Positions 1 through 49,631 of a stretch of 64,000 nt of DNA are shown piece by piece. The stretch's first letter is position 1; the number at the start of each line of letters is the position of its first letter. The stretch covers positions 26,774,002-26,838,001 of the forward strand of contig NC_085872.1 of the NCBI RefSeq assembly GCF_034702125.1, written 5' to 3'. The translations under genes and the position numbers were made by a program. The notes beneath the pieces were generated by a model that did not search any database, had not been told where the DNA came from, and worked only from the letters and a program-made list of their open reading frames with translations. This stretch comes from Engraulis encrasicolus (taxonomy: Eukaryota; Chordata; Actinopteri; Clupeiformes; Engraulidae).

Positions 1-146
1 CAGACATTGCCTGTAATTTAACTTGGAACCCATGAAGTCTAGGAAAATACATAGGGTTTCTCTTTTTTGTCGTTTTTGTTGGTGCTCCCTGCAGTTTTCT
101 GTGCCCGAACATTGATCTACACCACTGAAGAATATCATCATCATTC

Positions 147-8646
<8,500 letters not shown>

Positions 8647-10304
8647 CCTCACGACACTGCTCTTCACACGTCACAGAGGAAAGCAAAACTGGGCACAATG
8701 TGAAAGAGAGATCTGCGTGAGACAGTCGCAATGCAGCATCAGATGTTTAATGGAAAGGAAACAAACTCATGAGAAAAAAAGATTATTTATGTTAATTTCC
8801 TTCAAAACTCCAAACATACAGTAGATAGGAAACCCACTTATTTGTAGGATAAAACATATGCATTGCACACACAATGCCAGATCGATCAGTCATTAGGTTT
8901 TCCCCCAAATATAATGAGGTCTGTTTTGAATGGTGAAGAATCACATGGAAAGGCCTCACCACTAGGGGGTAGAAATAGGTAAGTGGAGACTCGAGAGGTT
9001 AAAGCAAGCTGGCTGGGGAGCAGCTTTGGCAGAACATCAGGCTTTAGTTTTGGGGTCAACATTTTGCCATGTTTTTTTTTTTGTTCAAGTGGCGGTTCTG
9101 TCTCTCCCCTTATTCTCTTACACTTTTTACTTTTCTGCTTTGGTGCGGTGGGAATATACGGAAAGATCTGGCCAGCAGATTAAAACACAGGTATGCAGCA
9201 GTGAGATTTGAAACAAAGATAGGAATGTGGAGCTGGAACTGAGGACGAACATCCTGAGTAGAGTATAGTACAGTAGGTCAACAGTGGAGTGGAATATTCT
9301 TGAAAGATTATTCAGAAGCACCTTTGACTGACCTCTTGTTGCAACATCTAGTCCATGGGCTGTTTATGTTACATCTCACTCATTAATTCACCAGATTAAC
9401 TTTGGCTGACCCCTTCCAGTTCCCAGCCTATACATGCAAATCCCTGGCATCACACAATGTGCAGCTTAAAGCTATGTAACGGGGCTAAGGGGAGCATGCC
9501 ACATGACAATAAGTCCAGGCTGGGACACTATGTGTCAGAAGTTGCACCCAGGAGTAAACAGCTTTTGGCGTTCTGTGTCTCACATTTGCCTCCAACTGTC
9601 CGACTGCCTCGTCCTGCCTCGGCCATATGTTGTTTGTCTGGTAAGTCATTTAAGGGCTCCGGCGACACTTTGTGGAAGTTCAAGGCAAATGCGAGCATGA
9701 CCAAGCTTGTTTGCCCCCCTGACGTCATAACAACAACAAAAATCACTGTCTGCTGCCCAGTGTGAGGTGTTACACTCCCAGTGTGCCCGTGTGGTATGAG
9801 TGATCCAATTGCAGAGCAATGACTTACACAATTGTTAGTTAATAGGCTGAGAGAGGGACAGGCTATCCTGTTATCCTGTCCACTGCGCATGTGAGGTTTT
9901 TTTTGATAGAGGACAAGCCAGCTACTTGATCTGTTGCATGTCGGTAATTAGTTTGTTATTACTGTTTTTTTTTTGTCTTAGTTGTTATTTAGTAGTACGG
10001 TGAACATAATTAGATCTTCATCGAAGTTCATAAATCCACACCTTTTTTAGACCAATTACAAAGTCCAACAAAACAAATACACTATGCCATTGTATGGCCT
10101 ACTGTGAAATATAAACCTTTCAAGGAGAATGTTATAAGAATTAGCATTTGCCATACACAATGATGATACATAGGTGGTTTAAACTATCTGTCTATATACC
10201 TGTCGCTGTTAGATACACATAGATAAATGGACACATCAAAATCCCTCCTTCAGGTAGAGGCAATGGTTTTATGTCCTGCAAAGATAAATTGTAAGTTTAC
10301 TTAC

Positions 10305-10357
10305 CAGTGGAGAGGAGGGAGTCCTTGTCTGGAAACGGTGTGTGGAGGATGAGTGTG
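10305..10357 (-). other. clul1: clul1 5' non-coding exon (transcription start approximate)
   Basis: The segment ends at a consensus donor (CACTG then GTAAGT, 10304 downward) and lies 25-30 bp downstream of a TATA box, so it fits a first non-coding exon spliced to the exon carrying the ATG. The 5' end is inferred from TATA spacing only. Confidence 0.6.
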
Positions 10358-10381
10358 TTGTTGACTTTGCCTTGAGTGTTC

Positions 10382-10389
10382 TATTTATG
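10382..10389 (-). promoter_or_regulatory. TATA box of clul1
   Basis: The minus strand reads GCATAAATAG, a TATA-like element placed correctly upstream of the GTAAGT-terminated leader exon. Confidence 0.6.
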
Positions 10390-10438
10390 CTGCGTAGCGC
10401 CAGTAGTGATCCAATTAACGTAGGCCTATTTGCTCTTC

Positions 10439-10444
10439 TAATCC
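10439..10444 (+). promoter_or_regulatory. CRX/OTX-type homeodomain site upstream of clul1
   Basis: TAATCC about 50 bp upstream of the TATA box; a second TAATCC is at 10610-10615. Such sites drive photoreceptor genes, which would fit clul1, but a 6-mer is weak evidence. Confidence 0.35.
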
Positions 10445-11949
10445 AAGAGTTAACTGTCAAACATACATTTCTTCTGTGAGTTAATATTGTGAATATTCTG
10501 AGACACTCCTACTTTTTCTATAGAATATAGATTATAGAATATGGAACAGAAAATAGAATATATAATTGAATTCTTATTTTCCACATATCCTTTGCTTTTA
10601 CAAAATGGATAATCCTGTCAGCAACAGTTTGGCATTAGAGGTTATTATGGACCTCTGGGACGTTGTGTTATGTATGCCGTTACGAGAGCCCTGTTAAATA
10701 GGGTAAGGATTGCTTCTCAAATATCCAGAGAATATACTGAGAGTAGAGCAGCATGAAGACGTTAAGTGCAGAGGAATCGCTAGTTGCCTGCCTCAGCCTC
10801 AGCCTCAGCCACTAACCTTGACAGGTCACAGACTTTGGACAGCTGCTGTGCATTAACGGCTGGTTTTCCGCATGCATTCAGATGTATATTTATGTAGACC
10901 AAATGAAACTGCCATCTCTGGACACACGTGTTGTCTTGGCCATGATCTCAACGACGAGGTTCTCAAATACATCTTGGATCTGGTTTAAAATAAACCACTC
11001 CTTATCGCGCACCCATTAACATTGCACCGCCACATGGCCCCAGAGATAGATGACTTCCATGAGAGATTTATATCTTCTTTGTCTTGGAGACAATGCAACC
11101 CCATCTGGGCCCCTGAGAGCACAGCAAGGCGATAAAGGACACACAGCCATAATGAATTCTATACACTTCATCAGCCAGTCGTTATGTTAACTTAAAGCAA
11201 GCTTTTCCTACCTTGGAGTGGTTACAGGTGTAATTGCACATATAATGACAGAGCCCTGTTAGTGCTAATGCTATTAGGCTCGGCTGGGAGGGTTCTGGTA
11301 ATTGGGAGCAGTTCAATTCACTGTTGTGCAATAAGATGAAATCGTTAATCGGGCTATGGTGCCACCCAGAAGAAGAGTCAGTACATCACTTCAGGCTTTG
11401 TCTGCCTATTGGTACACGACACTGTGTGTAGTTGGAAAGCCCTCTGGTGGGACGTGGGAAAGAGCAGTACTTTTAAGTGAGCCTAGGTCAAAGGCGGTTT
11501 GTTTTAGGAGGCCCTTGTATGGCTTTAACTGTCTGTGTATAGCGAAGTGACAGGGAAAGGAGAGTTGAGCAACAAGGAGCGAGGGAAAGGACATTTACTG
11601 AAGGTCTCGTCTATCCTGCTGTGAACCATGTTGAGTTTGTACTACCATAATGCTGCAAAAAAAAAAGATGTTTGTCATGCAATGAATGTCATGTACTGTG
11701 TCATCCGCCATGTAGTGCTCAAATGTACAGATGTGATTTTAATGGCCTGCACTACTGTACATTGTAGATTGTCCAGTATGTGTGAGGAACATGTTTGAGC
11801 TCCAACAGTTGTCAAGGTTTATAAAAGATGATTTGTCAACCACTTAAGCTTTGTTTTGGTCAAATTGATTTTCAAATTTTGCAGGAAAACATGGGTGAAG
11901 GGGCACTCACTGAAACAGCTAGAATGTGACATATCTGTCAAAATAAATT

Positions 11950-12060
<111 letters not shown>

Positions 12061-12822
12061 CGTGCGCGCACATGCATTTGTATGTGTTTTCAGACTTCAT
12101 GATGTACCGATGCAGGCTAAAATGCAAATGTGAAGGAGTGAAATGATTGTTATTATTATATTTTAGTTAGTGTTGGTAGAGGCTGGTCAGCAATGTGCAC
12201 ATTCCCCTTCAGTTTCTTATTAGTGACCCACAGCTCATTAAAATCTGCCCTTTTTTCAAAGCCTTGACCCAGAAAATAGTCGTCTCAGGCTCATAATCAG
12301 AAACAGCCAAGACCCCGGTCTGGTTTGGCACAACTAACCCCTTTCACACCTGTTTTTTATAACTGCCTTATCTTCTGGGCTGCATACCTGCCAGAGTCAG
12401 TAAAGAGACCAAATCAGGAGTCATCGCATCCATGGCCGTAACTACCATTGAGGACACAGAGGCCATGTCCTCTGTATTTTTTTTTTCAGTAATGTAAAAT
12501 TTATATGAAGATTGATATATGATCAACAATGATAAATTCAGTCTGTATGTGCCACCCCCATTTATCCTCAAGGCAGTGATTAATGACAACAAACTTAAGA
12601 GTTTGAAGCATTCTAAGTGTACAGTGTGCAGTACAGCACGCAGTATTTGACCCCGGTAGGCCTGTTTGAAAATGTCTGGTTAAGGCCCTGATCGCATCAT
12701 CTCCACTAAACCAGTAGGAGAGACCTATAGCCTGAAACACTCAGTTGAGTAAATGTGCATTCAAGTGTGTGTGTGCCCCATTTGCGATATGATGCCACAT
12801 ATATAAGACAAATCGTGTAAAC

Positions 12823-13154
12823 CAGAAGTGTGCAAATTCAAGCCCAGGGGCCACATGCGGCCTGCTGAGCCATTTCATGTGGCCCTCAAAGAAAGAATAC
12901 AAATATAACTAAAAATTGATATGGTCCCTCAACATTCTTAAAATGGCTGCCTAAAACGGGGGTCAGCGAGTACATGAGCTACATCTAGGCTAAATACTTT
13001 TCATTAGTGCAGGAATGACATGGCTGACAAGTTACATGCGTACAATATTTCTTATTATTGACACGAGCAAGTGTTGCCTGCAAGATATGATCCTTCAATC
13101 AATATTCTAAACCCAGTGTGGCCCACATTGGGCCAAAATAATTGCCAACTCCTG
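12823..13154. mobile_element. hAT MITE, 332 bp
   Basis: Perfect duplication GTGTAAAC on both sides. Ends CAGAAGTGTGCAA and CAGGAGTTGGCAA. Interior GGGGCCACATGCGGCC. Confidence 0.88.
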
Positions 13155-14245
13155 GTGTAAACAATTTGTGCAACACACAAGTTAATGTGGCATGTATGTT
13201 GCAACATCATTACCTGTTGAATGTCAAGTTTCTGTATCCTTGTCTAATGGATGAGTGTACAGTACACCATAACAAGATTCTGTACTTTTTTGTCTCCTAT
13301 AGGCTAAGCGTATAGCACATAAGGTTTACTGGATCTGGGCAGTATCCGAAGATTCTGGGGTCTGGACTCTGGAGACAGGAAAGATACAAAGCGCTTTGTT
13401 GCATTCTAAACCAGAGGGAGCTTTCTGGCTACATCCACAGCCTGTAGTACGCTGTTTAGACTTGGCAGAAGTTGTGTTTACTGTTGCGGCTCAACATAGT
13501 TACATGTTAGAAAAACACCTAACATTTGTCATGAACTACCCTCAGAATTCAAAAATATCTTCTTTTGGAACGAAATAATTCTGTGCAAGTGTGTCATCAT
13601 ATGAAACAGCTTTCCCATGGAATAAAAAAAAAGTTAAAAGATGATCTATGATGTCTGAAATCTGAACAACTTCATAACATGTCACCGAATATATGCTTCA
13701 TCACTTCAATGTAGGCTATAAAATACTTTTTCCCCTCCTATGGCAGTGCCAGATAATACAGTAGGCTTGTCCAGGTCACAGCCCTCACCTGGTACTCCAA
13801 TGAGGCAGGGACAAGGCTTTGTACAAATGAAGAAAACACGTGGTCTCCCCGAAACCCTACGGGCTCCCAACTTCCTTTTCCATCTCAACTGTTTTTGAGG
13901 TCGCTCGCCGTGTGCAGGCATTGCACTCGAGACACCCTGACTTCAACTCTTTTGAGCGCGAATGCAAAGGTTCAAGGGAACGAGTACCGAATACCGACGC
14001 CGCCAGAATAGAAGTTTAGGGATTAATTAAACTATTTTTTGTGGGTTCCCACTCACGTACTACTATTCTTCTGGCTCCCCCTTTTCAATTTCGAGGGGTC
14101 GCTGAAAGCGAATGGTTCAGGTGGGTGGCGGGCATCCATCTGCTTTTTCCTAAGTTTTTGGGACATTCTGGAAGGTGCGCCGTTGCATGAACAAGGAGAC
14201 AGTGGTCTGAGAGTGTGTCTGCGCTCTTGTGTCACTATTGAGCCA

Positions 14246-14319
14246 ATGCTATTGCTATGCAATAGATGTGACTACGGACCCAAGTGTCGCTCAGAAACGT
14301 TGCATCTCTGTGAAACACG

Positions 14320-14323
<4 letters not shown>
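14246..14323 (+). promoter_or_regulatory. uORF overlapping the colec12 start codon (ATGA)
   Basis: A 25-codon upstream ORF (MLLLCNRCDYGPKCRSETLH and five more residues) ends with a TGA that overlaps the colec12 ATG as ATGA. It matters only if the mRNA starts upstream of 14246, which is not shown. Confidence 0.4.
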
Positions 14324-42346
<28,023 letters not shown>

Positions 42347-43260
42347 CATCCATTCCACAGTAAGGATGCCATGGGATATGGCAATCGCAGAGACTAAGTT
42401 CCCAAGATGTCTCTCATCACTCTCCCCACAGAGATAGTGCCAGTGTTACTGTGCCAAAAGACACTTTTAACCTGACAGACAGGATTGTGAGCACCTCAGC
42501 AAAACTCCTATATTTTTATATGTGCAGACAAAATGTATTAGGCTGCCTGTCACTAGGTACACTGACAACTGGCCATGTAAAATGTCCAACTCCTTTTTTT
42601 GAAGAAAAAAAAAGATTTTTAAAGTGAAAAATGTTGAAATGTACTGTAACCATGAGTGTAAATACTTTACAAACATAGACTACATTCTATACATTCCACA
42701 GGTAAAAACACATAATGCATAAGGTCATATTTAGCAGTCAAGTCTTACGTTCCAGTGCAATAAAGAGGCTTTGCAGTATATTTAATTGCATCCATAAAAC
42801 TAAGCTATTGATGCCATAAGCTATGAATCACCCCAATGATTTAAGCAATCGCAATGTGATCGAATCAAGGTAAGCAAAATTGCTGTTAGGAAAACAATTT
42901 TTTTATTCTTTGGATTCAACATGACCTTTATATTTAGTGGCCAAAGTATAAAGTAACCATATGTTCTGACACATATACCTATAGGCCTATATGTCACCAT
43001 ACTGAAATGTTGTTTTGTTTAACCTTAAATATAGTTGTCATTTTCTCGATATTTTTCTATGTGTCTGATTTACAGTATTTTGGTTTGTGTAGCTATAATT
43101 ACTTTTAGATAAAATGGTGTAATTGACCTTTTCAGACCCGTCATGATGTTGGCCTCAGGTACATTTCTGTGTGCTCTAGAGTTGTTCTTTTTCAGCAGTT
43201 AATCAGGTGCAGATGGATTCAGTCTACATCCTCAGTTTATAAATAAAATGGAAAATGTTT
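42347..43260 (+). other. colec12: colec12 3' UTR with two poly(A) signals
   Basis: After the stop the sequence is AT-rich and without coding signal. AATAAA occurs at 42759-42764 and 43242-43247, so short and long 3' ends are plausible. The end at 43260 is an estimate. Confidence 0.6.
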
Positions 43261-43689
43261 TACGTTTGGGTCGTTGTGGTCTTTCACCTTTTCACTCACC
43301 TGCCCTAAAGTATAATCAAGCAGTACGATTCTCTGTCCTTCTCTCATGTAGGCCTACTGTTCACACATGAAAAAGACAATTATGGACAGAAACACTGATC
43401 TCTTGGAATACTGTATATTGATATACTAGTCATCCTCACTGTTTCTGTTCAATGACCTGTGCATGAAATTCTGCCACCTATGTAAGCTTCGGGCCTTGGT
43501 AAGGAACTTGTCCAGAAATGTCTAATTAATCATAGTATACTTCTACTGGTATGAGTGCACCACTGTTCTAGAAGGTCATCAATCAACTGAGTAGGAGTAG
43601 AGTAGGGTAGAGAGGAGTAGGCGACCCAACTGTACTGTTTCTATGATTTCACCATTGGTTTTCTATGTGCCATTTCTATTGTCATGTGC

Positions 43690-43990
43690 TTGTGACGGAG
43701 GTCATCTTGCACCTGTTCACCCCCCTCGGGGATCGAACCTGCGACCTCGTCAACTACGGTCCGGCAATGGGAGACACAGTACGATTCTGCTGGGCCAAGA
43801 GACTAGTCTCTCTGCCCAATGGCACGAGACTGTGTGAGGCTATCGGAGGGAGATTTTACCAACGTTCCACGCCAACTCTGCTAGTTAGCCTCCGTTACAC
43901 TCTCCCTTAAACCTCACTCCCAATCCGGGTCGAACGGCACCACTGTGACGGAGGTCATCTTGAACCTCTGCTAGTTAGCCTCCGTTACAT
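43690..43990. repeat. repeat with duplicated GTGACGGAGGTCATCTTG end
   Basis: GTGACGGAGGTCATCTTG occurs at 43693 and 43946; CTGCTAGTTAGCCTCCGTTA at about 43879 and 43970. It contains GGGGATCGAACCTGCGACC, resembling a reversed B box, so it may be tRNA-derived. Confidence 0.55.
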
Positions 43991-44809
43991 GCTCATGAAG
44001 GATTTACCACCAAATGAGCAATTCTGTCTTAAGTGAAAATCCAGCCCTCATTCTGCCTGCTTCTGGATATGATGTGGCATGTTTTGTATGCTTTTTGAAG
44101 TAGGATTGACACCACTGATCAACTGTACACCTGGGCCTTGAGCCTATCTGATGGAGACCCAAACAGATTAGTCTTAATTTCTGTTTAAAAATGACCTAGC
44201 CCTGAAATGTAGGGTTGGTCAGCCCTTCAATGGTATCTAGGTCTGGTGATTAAGATGACTGAAAGCCTTTGGACATGGTAGGCTCTAGCCAAGGTACTCC
44301 TTTGGGAAGGCGTGAAATTGAACTTTTTTTGTAAAGCCTGCAAGTATTTTGCATGGTTTCTTGTCAGGTAATGGTTTGCAGGTTGTCACGTAAGCTGTCT
44401 TTGTTTTTGTTTTTATTTCAGTTTAGGGAGAAATAAACCTCTCAAAAGTTAAGTTCCCTTTAGTGAAAACAGTCTCTTAAGATCAAGCAACTGTAGTTGT
44501 AGGCAATTGGACTTTTTGGACAAGCTACAAAAGAAACTGCAAGTAAAGTTGTTGGACTAAGGTGACCTGGATGGGAGAGAATCTTCACAGCTGGTCTTTG
44601 AAGGGAAGCATGAATCCACAGACATAGTCAACCTCACATATTTGATTTCAGAATCCACATGTGGCCTACTGCAAACGCTGTTTTCAGCCCACCACAAAGA
44701 GACATACAACATGTAAAGTCTATAGAGGCTGTCAATCTTTGGACAGACTTTGGACAGGGGTCCTTGACCTGCAGTAACTCTGGCATGCATGCTGGCATGT
44801 GCATATGTC

Positions 44810-44810
<1 letters not shown>

Positions 44811-44904
<94 letters not shown>
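44811..44904. repeat. (AC)n microsatellite
   Basis: 94 bp. Confidence 0.96.
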
Positions 44905-44906
<2 letters not shown>

Positions 44907-45283
44907 TTTAACCCACTGGGCTACCTAGTCCCCATAGATCCAGTTATACAATATTGATGTGTATGTCCAGAGAAACAGCACTGGCATCAAATGGCTTGCA
45001 TTCCTGTGACCTGTCATTTGTTGGCTTAAGCCACATTCAGCGAGCATCACAATTTGCTTTGGAAGATAGTTCTATTGCTTTGTTGACAACTTCAGCCTGT
45101 AGACAAATTGTTTTCTGTAAACAGATTGCTTTCTAATCTAACGCTTCACTGAAGCCTGCTGTTGCTCCTGTGTGTGCCAGTGGAGGAATGCAATGTCATT
45201 ACAACATTTTTTGAAGAAATTCGTCTTTCATAAATGCCCGACATTCAAACTCTGAATTTATGAAGTGACTAAGTGACTATTAA

Positions 45284-45568
45284 CCCATTGATGCCTGATG
45301 TAGCGTTGCGCAACATTGGCCCTGGCGCCTGGAGCTGCATTACGCAACATTCAGGATCATGAGATTTTAGACAACTTCATTAAAAATCTCAGCTTGTTTG
45401 AGATGAATGAACACATTCTAATGAAAGATGCAGGCCTTAGTGTTTAAATGCAACTTAGTGCATATTTTTATGTGCTTCAGAAGCTGAGATATTTAGGATT
45501 TTATAGGCTGAGGGCAGCTTTTCAGGCATTCAGCACCCTTTTTTGCAGGTGCCTTAGGCGTAAATGGG
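45284..45568. mobile_element. piggyBac-type MITE, 285 bp
   Basis: TTAA on both sides; ends CCCATTGATGCCTGATG and CCCATTTACGCCTAAGG fit the CCC start of piggyBac termini. Confidence 0.83.
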
Positions 45569-46326
45569 TTAAGTGCTGTTATTTTGACATCTACATTTAA
45601 GACAAATCAACAACCTTTCTATCTGTTTACTTCATGAACCCTCTGAAACACTGCTCAATGACGGGAACTCCAGAAAAATGCAACTCTATAAGTCAATCAT
45701 ATTTCTATGAAATCAGTCTATTCAATTAGGAAGCAGCACTGGTTGTACTAACTTGTACAGGTGGTGTCCACAGACCATTTTCTCTCATCCTCTCTGACTG
45801 ACATCTTGGTCACATTTGTTGTAGCCCACTTACTGTCGCTTACTGTCGCATCCATGCAACGATATGGCAAGAAACTGTGTCTCCCAGTGCAGTGCATGTA
45901 TGACACAGGCCAACAGCAGGAGAGGGGCATACAAAAGCAGCATGATTGCTTCTCCTTTGTCCAAGGAGGTTGGCCTACTGGAGGAGCACCTCCTAAACCC
46001 AACAAAAATGTGCATCCGGCCACAAATGTGAATATGCACACGCTTAGCTAGCTACGCCTACAGACATATGGCCTGCCACCCACAAGTGGGGCTGTAGCCT
46101 ACTTAGGCTACAGCCTACAGTACAGTGCAATTTGCCAGGGAACATCAAGATTGGTCAATTATTGATAGCCTATGCATTAATTTTGCATAAGCCAATATAT
46201 TTGTCATATTTTGCTGTCACATTCTACTTATCAATTTCAACATTTAATTATAAACTAATTTGCAGGTCTGTCTGGGATGCAGGATAGGCCTATTATTTTA
46301 ATTTATAATATTTAATTTAGTAATGC

Positions 46327-46468
46327 CAGGGGTGTCAAACCCAGGGTCTGGATGCACCCAGCAGCCCCAGACTTGTAGAGAGGGGGAAAAGAATGTCCAA
46401 AATAAGTAGGCCTAATATATTTAGCCCATTACAAAGGCCCCTCAACCAAAAGAGTTTGACACCTCTAC
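46327..46468. mobile_element. probable hAT MITE
   Basis: Ends CAGGGGTGTCAAAC and TAGAGGTGTCAAAC; no clean duplication. Confidence 0.55.
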
Positions 46469-46938
46469 ACCAACTAAGTCATATGGTCTGGATAAGGGTG
46501 AAAATTGCGTGAAGTAGAATGTCATGTGATCAAGTCACCTGATTATCATGAGCGTTCTTTTCTTTTTTCGCTGACCTTATCATTGATCACAATACCCCTC
46601 CTTATTGTGATTAGGCTACATTAATAACGAAGGGACCGTACAGACTGACTAGAGTTCAGTTTAGTTGTGATTTTACAACTACACCAACAACCATCACAAC
46701 ACATCCCAATTTCCCAGGATACATTGCTGTTCAGTGTTGTTGACGGAGTGACAGTTCAGTGGTACCCGAGTCAGGCATTGGTGGAACCGAGACTGAAGAT
46801 AGCTTTCCTTTGGGTTGATGTAGCGGTACTTTTATACTATGTAACTGGGTATATTTATTGCTAAGCGCTGACGGTGGAATAGGCAACAGTTAGAGCAGAC
46901 TTCGATTGCTTATTTTGTTTTGTTTTTTCGTTTTGGCA

Positions 46939-46978
46939 ATGCCTCTCTTCACGTCAAACCCCTTTGACCAAGATGTTG
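46939..46978 (+). CDS. stam: stam coding exon 1
   Basis: [13 protein letters not shown], the STAM N terminus. Context GGCAATGC, donor GTAAGT, phase 1. Confidence 0.95.
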
Positions 46979-49561
46979 GTAAGTTTGCTAACAGCAGCTA
47001 TAATGTTGGCTGTTTTTGTCAACTAGCTTACTTACTAGTGGTTGCAATAATCTGGGGCTGTAAAGGGTATTCATGTGAGTGGAATCTGTCATGTCAGGAT
47101 GTGTGTATTCCCATACAGAGACAGAATTACGCCCTATTTGTGATGAAGCGGTCATGTACACACTCCCTGATAATGCAACGCATCCGTGGTCTAATGCTAA
47201 TACCTACTGATACATCGTTAGCCCATTGTAACTAGCTAACGTTAGCGTGTGAAGAAATGCCCAGCACAGGCACTTACGCACTCTGGACGTCTCTTTACGA
47301 GGACAGCGAAACACTAATGTCAGTAAAGCCAATTGCCACCAAAACGACTGCTTTGTAAATTCATTATTAATCCAAACTACTATCAGTTTGACGACAACCG
47401 AGCCTCGACTCAAGTGAATAAACAGCCAGGGCAGATTGACACAATGACGCTGCACTTGTCTTCCAGTGATAACCAGCGTTACCGACACAGCTAGTTAGCA
47501 TTTCAGCTCTGTGTGCTATTTTTTACACCATAAGCCTGTTAACCAACTACCGGTTCAAGAAGTGTTTTAGAGTGCCAAACAGTAACCAGAAACTAATGTA
47601 GTTGTTCAGCTTGTGTATGTGTCACACTCAGCAACACAGGCTAGCTAGCAAACCAGCTGTTAGTGCCACATACAGCGTTCACCTTAATTTAGTGCTCAAC
47701 AACACTGTACACATTAATTAGTCTTGAATCGAGTACTGAACGGTCACTTGCTACGTACGTTAGTACAAATAGTCAAATATGTGTTCTCTCTCGATCGTGC
47801 TACAGTACGATGCTTGGGTAGACACATCCCTTCAAAATTGGGTGGGGGCACATCGGGTAACAACCCATTCGGGGCAATGGGTTGCATGAAGGGGGGGTGG
47901 TGGTGGTATTGCTATCAGCAGGGAATTGCTACAGCCCCTGTCAACCTGGGTACTGGGGTAGGCTATTGTGTGCAAAATAGTACGTCTAGGACCGTTGCAA
48001 TTACAATATGAGCTGTATCAACACCTTTGTGGAGTAACTTACTTGGTCATGACATCTTTCCGTGCCTCTACTTGTAGCATAGTTTAGGAAAATGTATGTG
48101 TGTGATATGAGTAAAGGGATGAGTAAGAAAGTCATGCAACATTTCTAGCTGCCAGTGTTTAGAATGACACACATTTGTGGCTTACTGTGTGGCTTACTGT
48201 GTGTCTCTGTGTTGTTAATATTTTTATAAAGAATCAGCATTGTTATGTTCAACATTATCACTGTGAATTTATCGTAGAACACTTATTTAGACAGACAGTC
48301 ATGGGTAAACGGTTAGGGCATCAGACTTGTAGCCCAGAGGTTGCCGGTGAAATTCCCGACCCGCCAGGTTGTTGGGGGGAATAATTAACCAGTGCTCTCC
48401 CCTATCCTCCTACATAACTGAGGTACCCCTAACCCTGAGCATGGTACCGTCCCGCCGCACTGCTCCCATGGGGCGCCATTGCATAAATGCAATTGTATTG
48501 TGTGCAGTGTGCACTTGTGTGCTGAGGAGTGCTGTCACAATGACAATGGGAGTTGGAGGAGTTAGACGCCATCCTCTAATATCCTCTTCTTCAGAGTTAA
48601 TTTGTATATTATTTAGAGGTTAAAGAAATAATTCGGGAGAAGTAAATAAAACAAATCTGTCCGTCTTCCATCTGAATAACATTGCTGTAGTAAATACATT
48701 TTTAAACCAACTATGAAAACCCCTGTGCCCAATGTTTGTTTTTTGTTGTTCACCAGAGAAAGCAACCAGTGAGATGAACACAGCAGAAGACTGGGGTCTC
48801 ATATTGGACATTTGTGATAAGATCGGGCAGTCGCGCACAGGGTAAGTAAGTATAGGGTCTTGCAGCTGAGCAGAGAGGACTGTTATAACTGTGGCTGGCG
48901 AGAATGGATGGATGAACTCAGTGCTGCTTTGCTGTCTGTCTGTCTCCTCTGAAGGCCAAAAGAATGCCTGCGGTCTATAATGAGAAGAGTCAACCACAAG
49001 GATCCTCATGTAGCCATGCAAGCATTGACAGTAAGGAGACCCTATAACACAATGTTTGTTATTATAGCTTCTCGGTTGACAGACTATGTATTATTTTTTT
49101 GACTGTCATATATTTCACCAGAAGCAGTTGACATTCAGGGAGCACAGACAACTTAGAAACTACCTCCGGGAGGTAGTTTTTAAGTTGTCTGTGCACAGAC
49201 TCCAGTTGTAACACCATGTATAATGTTCAGCGTTATTTTCTGTTTGTAGGCAAACATACACCTCTTATTGAGTTTTTAAAATCGCATTTCTAAACATCTT
49301 GTACTAATCTACCTTATTTGATGACTATTCTGCAGAATTGTAAACAAAGATATTCTTGATTTTGCCATTCAGCTACTAGGTGCGTGTGTATCCAATTGTG
49401 GCAAGATATTCCACTTGGAGGTGTGCTCCAGGGAGTTTGCTAGTGAAGTCAGCAATGTCTTGAACAAGGTATTCATGTCTCACTCAATCGCTGCCACACA
49501 CATTGCCATTCATTTACTCACACCCATACACACACATACAGTAAACGCTTAGTCTCTCTCT

Positions 49562-49631
<70 letters not shown>

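Larger units (their letters stand above)
43260..46600. other. intergenic region colec12-stam
   Basis: No coding exon recognised. Holds the repeat at 43690-43990, a CA array, a piggyBac MITE and a possible hAT MITE at 46327-46468. Confidence 0.6.

Noticed and set aside
8647..8667. Upstream in-frame GTG start for clul1
   Set aside because: The ATG at 8646 is followed at once by a proper signal peptide; GTG starts are not expected here.
48299..48370. tRNA gene
   Set aside because: tRNA-like boxes, but mismatched stems and an attached body with a second copy at 26440 show a SINE.
49142..49194. let-7-like miRNA precursor
   Set aside because: The seed match is present, but the hairpin loop is one base and the rest of let-7 is not there.
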